This document shows, one piece after another, positions 57,599 to 64,000 of a DNA stretch of 64,000 bases. Positions within the stretch are counted from its first letter, which is position 1, and each line of letters starts with the position of its first letter. The translations under genes were made by a program, and so were the position numbers. The notes under the pieces were generated by a model, which saw only the letters and a list, made by a program, of their open reading frames with translations, was not told the origin of the DNA and ran no database searches. The stretch comes from Euclidia mi (taxonomy: Eukaryota > Arthropoda > Insecta > Lepidoptera > Erebidae), in assembly GCA_944739405.2 (NCBI GenBank), contig OX123186.2, forward strand, positions 89,755,034 through 89,819,033, written 5' to 3'.

Positions 57599-59934
57599 TA
57601 GTACCCAACATTGATGCCAGCTCTCCTACTATTAGGTTAAAACATCGCCTTGTCGTTTGCCTTCTAGTGATGATTAACCAGAGACTTATGTCCTATTCCG
57701 TATCCTATATATTTAGCTGCTTTAGTCAATCTAATTTACATGATATGTCTTTAGGTGTGGGCACAATTAACATTCCATTATGAGTCATATAGTGATCTGA
57801 AATTCAATTCTAACCGCGCTGCATAATCTTGATGAAAAGAGTATTTTATAAAACTCTTACTATTTATTTTCATTTAAAATTTTTTTGAATCATCAATTAA
57901 TCACCATAAATCATCAATTTAACAATCTAACTTAAAATTTAAGAAATAAATGTTATTTAAGATACATTTTATACTTTATGGAAGGTTTATTTATATTTCT
58001 TTAAACGTTACCATTAATTTCATAACATCATTGAAATTACTATTACTTACTTATAATTTAATTTTGATGTTTCTATTACAATTGTGTAGAAAATATTTAT
58101 AGCATAACAAGAGAAGTAAATTAAATAAAATTCATAACGTAACTAGTTTATAAGTTAAGTATTTATAACTCAATTAGTAAATGAGATAGGTGCATGACAG
58201 GCAAAGAAGTTTTATTTAATTTTTAGTCTTCTAAGAGAGAGAGAAGTCAGGGTTTCTATTAGTGTAATTTATTCTTAGACTGTTTCCTTCTGTCTGTGTA
58301 TGTTTCATAACGAGGCATACAACTGGTACCTGAACTCAAAAGTAAACTTTTTTGTGCCCTGTTTTTATTACAATCCCGTGGTATAGTTGCCATTTATAGG
58401 CGAAATTATTCATATTTTAATGCAAATAGTGCAAAAAATGTGTATGATGAAATGTATCCGAAACAGAGAAGAGCGGTTTCATTTTTATTTACGATAGTAC
58501 GTAAATATGTAGTTTGATTACATTGATCTCGACAATACCTTATTCTGAGGCATAACAAAATTGATAAAAGTCATACGTGAATAAGCCACACTAGGTTATT
58601 AGGAATAAATGACTTTCTTGCTAGCAATAACTTGTATTTTAGATAACGTAAAAAATGTGATGACGAAGTTTTTGTGCCTGGTTAGACAAATTAGGTAAGT
58701 ATATGACAAAATAAATTGACTTAAATAAATAAAACAAAAGGATTAAAAATTTGCTGACTAGTGTTTCTTAAACAGCTAAATTTTCCGAATGGATCAGGAA
58801 TAATGCTACACTGCTAGATTGGGGCAAATCAAACTGAAATGTAATGACTGCTTTTTATGAGTCAGTGTCTAGTTTTTTATGTTGTTACGTATACATAAAA
58901 ACCATTTAGATTTTCTATAGTAAGAAGATTTCGTATATTTAAAAATATAATTTATTTTATTGACTTGGCCGGCGCTCTGCTCTGCTACACGAAACATTGA
59001 ACAACGTACATTTTCAACGGAAAGAACAAATTGATGCTTAAGTATTTGTGTATTTGGTTTACGATGTATATGAAAACGTCGATATTTTTCTTGTCATAAC
59101 TGACGTACGCTTCAATCAAAGAATCTATCTATTGAATATTAACAGCAAGTATATCTTGTTGATTTTCCTTCTTCTTCTTCTTTTGCCTTCCCAGTTCCCA
59201 TATTACTTGGGGTCGGCGCAAAATGTCTTTCGCTTCCATTCTCTCCTATCAGACGTCATCTGATTATTCACTCCCTTGTTGATTTCCCTTATTGTATAGA
59301 AAGCCAAGTAAGAGAACTATATTTATGATTAAATTAATTGTCTGCGATATTTATTGAACAACACACAATGGATTCAATTTAATAATTTATTTATCTGTAA
59401 CACACATTCCATTCTGTAATAATAATTAAGTTATAAAAATTAATGTCATCGTGCATGTTGTTTTTGGACAATTATGATTTTTCTTAACTGACTTGTAAGT
59501 AGTATAAGATGAGTCGCATTTGTAGTATGAATCTCATTAAATTATTTGTGGTGTACATGCTATTTTATTTTAAAATTCTGTGTCTCGACATCCATAATTA
59601 AACTATTTTCATATCAATTTCTCTCCATTTATATTTATATAATCTGAGGAGCTGGTTTCCTTGTTTCTGATAATTAATTTTGGATGTAGTAGGATTAGGT
59701 ATAGTAATGTTAAAATTGAATTAGTACTGTTTTATAGTTTGACTACTTACAGAAATATTAAACCTAGTGACAGGAATGCGAAAGGGATGATAAAAGTATG
59801 GGTGTATACGAAAACGACAGTTTTCTTATTGAGCTTTACTCACAATATACATGCTTCAATGATATTATGGGCACTTTTCTACTTTTTAAAGTCAGTCATT
59901 TTCCGTTTGTTAAATTTATGTTTTCCATTTACAG
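57599..59934. other. Long spacer with a LINE tail
   Basis: Sequence near 59165-59280 (CTTCCCAGTTCCCATATTAC, GGGGTCGGCGCAAAATG) is a common LINE 3' end in minus orientation. The remainder is AT-rich without a supported gene. Confidence 0.35.
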
Positions 59935-60161
59935 TGCAATTTGTGAAGAATGTCAGTGGTCATAAGACGGTGGCTATTTATAAAGGATATAACTTTTATA
60001 GCGCTAGAAGCTCTGGCACTAGAAGTACTTGGCGGTGGAGTAAAAGATGTAAAGCACGGCTCACGTGCAATGCGAACGGCGAAGCGTTGAAGGCGCAGTT
60101 GGACCATAATCACGAACCACCGAGCTTTATCATTAGGGATGGATTGTATATTCGTTCGTAA
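59935..60161 (+). CDS. FLYWCH terminal exon 18, first Cys missing
   Basis: The acceptor TTCCATTTACAG ends at 59934. The 74 residues read QFVKNVSGHKTVAIYKGYNF, then STWRWSKRCKARLTC, LDHNH and the tail EPPSFIIRDGLYIRS to TAA. Where sisters have W-R-C-x5-C, this exon has W-R-W-S-K-R-C, so the first zinc ligand is gone. A two-codon loss would explain the shorter segment. A Cys eight codons later (LTC) might substitute. The frame, acceptor, tail and poly(A) signal (60257-60262) are intact, so it may still be expressed with an altered fold. Confidence 0.8.
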
Positions 60162-61029
60162 ATGTACTAATATGAGTAACTTAACAAATTGTATAGTCAA
60201 GATGTATTTCTTTATGCTTCAACATCTCCTATAAGTAAGTAACATTGATTTAACAAAATAAAAAAAAGGATTATGAATACTCATTGTACAATTGTTGGTA
60301 TTATCAAATAAAGAAAATAAAAATAAAGTAAGTGATCGATGTCAGTAACAAATTGAACATAAAAATAAACATTTGCAGTTTTAGTAAAACGTTTGAAGCA
60401 ATGATGTTGCCTAAGGATAATTGCAAGTTTTAAATATCATGTAGCATAGTAATTTGAGTTGTACCATAATTTAACGTGTCGTTTCTTGATCTGTCGTTAA
60501 ACCTACATATATCTAGATGAGGCTCAATATTATACATGACTTGTCGTATGCAAACAACAAAAACAATTAGGGCACGGTAGCTCTAATTGTTTGACGTCAT
60601 ATCATTTGATTTGAGACTCACTTGAAACTTCCGATTGATTTTATTATAACAACTATTAAGTGTAGGAAACAAATGCATGTTTTCTTAATCCTATATTTTA
60701 TTGTTTTATTAGTGTAATAATACCCACAGCTTATTGCTAACCAAACTTTTTAAAACATCTAGATATTGCGCACAAGTTTGCCCACGTGAAGTCTGTTAAC
60801 TGACGTATGAACTATATTACTGTATAGTTTCATCAAAATCTGTATCCATACATCAACAATCCTCACAAATTCGCACGTTTATTCTTGTAATAGTAGGTCT
60901 GGAATATCATGCTAGTATACAATAAATAGGTGATTAATATCAGCCTTAATTAATGGAATTCTTCAGGGATTTTACATCATTTAGGTCACCCACGTAGGTC
61001 GTCGATTCTACTTTTCATTCTTTTTTAAA
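60162..61029. other. Gene-free spacer
   Basis: AT-rich, with a small CAATTAG/CTAATTG inverted repeat near 60566-60590. No gene is supported. Confidence 0.3.
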
Positions 61030-61200
61030 TAATTAAATAAGTTTTCTGGATCTGGCGGCCACGTCTGGACATCGTAGCCTCTTGCAAGGTAGACCGACGA
61101 TCTTGTGGGATCGCGGCAAGCGGATGGATGCGGACGGCTCAAGATGGTGATGCTTAGGGAAGGCCTATGTCCAGTAGTGGACGTCTTTTAGCGTAGGTTA
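61030..61200 (+). mobile_element. LINE 3' fragment upstream of exon 19
   Basis: GGATCTGGCGGCCACGTCTG and GGCCTATGTCCAGTAGTGGA belong to a common LINE tail. It ends directly before the last FLYWCH cassette. Confidence 0.5.
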
Positions 61201-61232
61201 AGATTTTGAATTACGTTTTTGTTTTTTGTGAG

Positions 61233-61473
61233 ATGGATGAAGAAGAGGAACAGCAAAGACCTAGCAATGGTGCATGGATATACATTCTATTGTCACAAGA
61301 ATAACGCGAAGACTAAGATTTGGACGTGCACCAGTGGGTGGCTTTGCAAAGCGAGGATTATTACTATAAGTGATGCGTCACCAAAAGACAGGACTGTGGT
61401 CTCTGCGAGGCTGGAACATAAGCATCCGCCACCAACATATATGATATCTGAAGGATTCTATATAAGGATATAG
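61233..61473 (+). pseudogene. FLYWCH exon 19, acceptor apparently lost
   Basis: The frame reads RWMKKRNSKDLAMVHGYTFY, IWTC-x5-C (TCTSGWLC), KARIITI, then RLEHKH and the tail PPPTYMISEGFYIRI to TAG. Ligands and tail are intact. In the common phase the exon should begin at 61229, but the preceding bases are TTTTTTG with TG where AG is needed. The nearby GTGAG (AG at 61231-61232) would give the wrong phase. An intact finger without a usable acceptor suggests a recently silenced cassette. A LINE fragment sits just upstream. Type and start are therefore tentative. Confidence 0.7.
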
Positions 61474-62291
61474 GAATCATCGTCACAGCATTTCCTTGGT
61501 TGCGTCCAGGACTCACGCATTTGAACCTCAGGGCTGTTTTCTGGTCTAACTAGGCGTGGCAAGATATTTAGCTTGATCCACAGACTTCCCATGACGACTG
61601 TCAAAGATCATCATGACAGTAATGAAAGCATAATAAGTTTCGAAAACAACGGAATCCAGGCTCCAAGGCGATGGTCTTGGATCGCAACATAGATAGCGCT
61701 AAGATGATGATGATATTTAGAATATAAATTGAGTTTAATCCAAAATTATTTTTTTGTAATGCAGTCATTTTTAACAAGTTAATGCTGGGTGTTTGTTTTT
61801 ATGAGCCAATATATTTTATGCTTACAAATACTCAGGTCTATTTTTGATAATAATTTTAACAAAGATACAGAACATATCGATGCCTTAGTTCACAATTGCA
61901 CTACCTACAAAATTTTCAATTTTCACTTTTTTAGTGCCTAACACACTAAAATCTCGTGCTCTTTCATTTGCGCGTATCGAAATACTGTTATTCCGTCTCC
62001 TTCTACCAAAAACGTAGGTAACAGTTGTATTAACTGTTCCATTAGTGTTCCATGAATGTTGTATTATACTAATGACCTTTATTTTTGTAAATCCAATCAA
62101 GATAGGTATACTTTAACTGATTTTAAGTTTCTCAACTGAACAAAGTTTCAAATCACAAACATATTAAATACATTTGCAATATCTGTTCATACTTGTTAGC
62201 AGTGCTTTGAGAGTGTATTATGTGTTGATAGTACAAAAGGATCAAGAAAGTTTGATGTACAAGTGTGTTAAATACTTTTACTTGAAGGGGT
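61474..62291. other. Gene-free spacer
   Basis: CTTCCCATGACGACTGTCAA near 61585 is a SINE fragment like 54330-54640. No gene is supported. Confidence 0.3.
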
Positions 62292-62808
62292 TTGGCAATT
62301 TCGAAAGTGCACAAATGCATTAAATCTTTTCATCATTTAATCTTAAAGCAAAGATGCTTGGATTCGAATGGAACTTTCCGGGCTATAACATTTGATCTTC
62401 AAGCTAATCTATCGGTACCGTTAACTGGAGATTGCAAAATCTATTATTTACGCAAATTATCGATGTACAATTTTACTATTCTAGATTGTCATAATAACTC
62501 TGGCTACTGCTATTTTTGGGATGAGTGTAATGGCAAAAAAAGTTCTACTGTATTGTTAACATATCTTTATAGTCTACCCGAAACTGTTACTCATGTCGCA
62601 TCATTTTCTGACACTTGTGGTGGTCAGAACCGCAATACACTTAGATACGATCGATTTGAAATTTATGGAATCGGGGCATTCGTATTTAGAAGTGGATTCA
62701 ATTCATGCGTGTATAGAAAGAGCGCGAAAGCATAAAAGTATATTCACTTTGCGTGAATATGCATTGGTGATAGGGTCTGCTAGAATTAAGCCGAAGGTAC
62801 TCTGCTAA
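62292..62808 (+). pseudogene. Mobile-element protein fragment (DUF7869-like)
   Basis: The reading FDLQANLSVPLTGDCKIYYL, LSMYNFTILDCHNNSGYCYF, FSDTCGGQNRN and, after a frame change near 62650, KFMESGHSYLEVDSIHACIE matches a protein family repeatedly found in insect mobile elements (I recall it as DUF7869). The S-D-T-C-x-G-Q-N-R-N block looks like a nuclease-type active site. The N-terminus is missing and some residues between the two blocks are deleted. It is a decayed copy. Confidence 0.6.
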
Positions 62809-62849
62809 CTTCCGGTTTACGGTCCTTCCTCTTCAATCGTTGTATCTTC

Positions 62850-63540
62850 TTCTTGTTGAGAGTACCGGCTTACATGCCTTACATAAAGGGAGTGACGGAC
62901 AAAGTTGGAACAGTACTACAGAAATACTCCATAAAGACTGTACTGTACTCCGCTCTCCAAGGTAGCACACAATCTACGCACCCCGAAAGATGTCATTCCT
63001 CTACAAACACCTGGCGTCTACAAGGTCGACTACAGTTGTGGTAGTTCCTATATCGGACAGACCAAACGAACCATCGCTGAAAGGGTCAAGGAACATATCA
63101 CAGCTGTAAAAAACCGGCAAATTAACAAGTCTGCCATAGTTGAGAATTTGTTGGAGTCTGGACCACTGGTTCGAATTACATCAACCAAGGGTCTTATCTA
63201 CCGATCGTCACTATAACTCCAGGATAGTACGTGAAGTGGTTGAAATTAAAAAGCATAAAAATTTCAACCGGGAAGATGGATACAGACTGTCTACAACCTG
63301 GAATCCAGTAATCAACAAATGTAAACCCCGCATAACACACTAGTACAGTAACATAGCTCATCAGTGTGTAGACGTCATAAGTGTTGTGTGTCGAAGTACC
63401 GACAGTTCGGATAAAAATAAAAATAAAAAGCAAGTGAGGGTAGCTGCCGAAACCCGCGCTTCACAAGGACGACGCTGAGATGACATCAGTCCTACCGCGA
63501 CCAAGGCTGTTGTAAGACGGCCGAAACATCGGTAAAATAA
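62850..63540 (+). pseudogene. Penelope-like retroelement 3' end with GIY-YIG domain
   Basis: The sequence reads LRVPAYMPYIKGVTDKVGTV, then after a frame change TPGVYKVDYSCGSSYIGQTK and RTIAERVKEHITAVKN. G-V-Y and Y-I-G are the core of the GIY-YIG endonuclease that Penelope-like elements carry after the reverse transcriptase. A further frame change near 63200 leads to EIKKHKNFNREDGYRLSTTW, the usual end of that domain. The tail CGGCCGAAACATCGGTAAAA lies near 63519. The reverse transcriptase is absent. Confidence 0.75.
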
Positions 63541-64000
63541 AAACATAGGTATTTATACCTTAGATTAATTAAAATGTCGCAAATAAGACCCGTTTAAATA
63601 AAACTGTATGATGTATTCAAATCGCGAAAGTTTAAAACCGATTAGTTAGTAATTATTAATCATTGCTTCAAAACTGAAACTGAAGACTGAGTTTATTAAT
63701 TTTCTAATTTGTAATGATTCAGAAATAAATTGTTTTGGGAAATAACTAAACATTACCGCATAATTTTTATTATAGTGAGTTCGAAAAGTATTTTATTTGA
63801 TTGTAGTTTGAAAAACTGTTTGTGTTTTATAAAAAAATAAAAATTATGAATATGGATCACTGGTTTATTATTTTGTCTATTTAATGCAATACCCATACAT
63901 ATTATTATCCTTCTTTTTGGACCTTGATCTAGCCTGGTAATGCTGTTAAAATTTTTAAGTTTTTCACTTAATGCCTGTCAACATAATCAATCTTAGTGCA
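63541..64000. other. Gene-free AT-rich stretch
   Basis: No feature could be supported up to the end of the window. Confidence 0.35.

Noticed and set aside
63450..63540. Hammerhead ribozyme at the Penelope-like element's end.
   Set aside because: A GAAAC segment is present, but no clear CTGATGA core at a suitable distance.
1..64000. FLYWCH cassettes on the minus strand, as known for part of fly mod(mdg4).
   Set aside because: I looked for complements of the W-x-C and H-x-H-stop patterns and found none convincing; all cassettes are on +.
1..64000. CRISPR arrays, bacterial operons or riboswitches.
   Set aside because: The sequence is a eukaryotic nuclear locus with introns, SINEs and LINEs; no regular spacer-repeat array exists.

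Overview
The window is eukaryotic, AT-rich and packed with mobile elements. tRNA-headed SINEs, LINE tails ending in (GAT)n, (TATG)n or (ATT)n, and a MITE typical of moths and butterflies point to a lepidopteran insect. That assignment is inference from repeat style; no single-copy marker gene is present.

The central content is an array of 19 single-exon FLYWCH zinc-finger cassettes, all on the + strand, from about 6.4 kb to 61.5 kb, plus one doubtful remnant at 14306. Where the acceptor is preserved, each cassette begins at a 3' splice acceptor with the same phase (two bases complete a codon started upstream), encodes one FLYWCH finger, and runs straight to a stop codon. No cassette has its own start codon context or a 5' donor. 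Alternative, mutually exclusive 3'-terminal exons of this kind are the hallmark of modifier of mdg4, mod(mdg4), the insect BTB chromatin protein whose common 5' exons are joined to many FLYWCH tails by alternative and, in flies, trans-splicing. The common BTB exons are not in the window and presumably lie upstream.

Layout. 0-6.4 kb: SINEs, a truncated LINE, a possible piggyBac-like MITE, a 62-68 bp minisatellite and one candidate non-FLYWCH terminal exon at 5511. 6.4-13.6 kb: FLYWCH exons at 6426, 7277 and 13448 among repeats. 14.6-24.5 kb: two long LINEs, one on each strand. 26.4-37.2 kb: exons at 26366 (frameshifted), 30725, 33984, 35838 and 37032, with a mariner-like transposon between the first two. 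41.5-43.1 kb: a diverged pair at 41567 and 42804. 43.6-61.5 kb: a second subfamily with shorter Cys-Cys spacing, most members carrying a conserved tail after the zinc ligands (43589, 47559, 49874, 50711, 52956, 54949, 56780, 59935, 61233). 62.3-63.5 kb: a decayed mobile-element protein and a Penelope-like GIY-YIG fragment.

The array looks like a birth-and-death exon family. Twelve cassettes appear intact, with all four Cys/His ligands. The others show a frameshift, an in-frame stop, a fold-back insertion, lost ligands, SINE truncation or a lost splice acceptor. The protein sequences, splice phases and breaks are read directly from the DNA. The gene name, the organism group and the alternative or trans-splicing mode are inferences from family knowledge.
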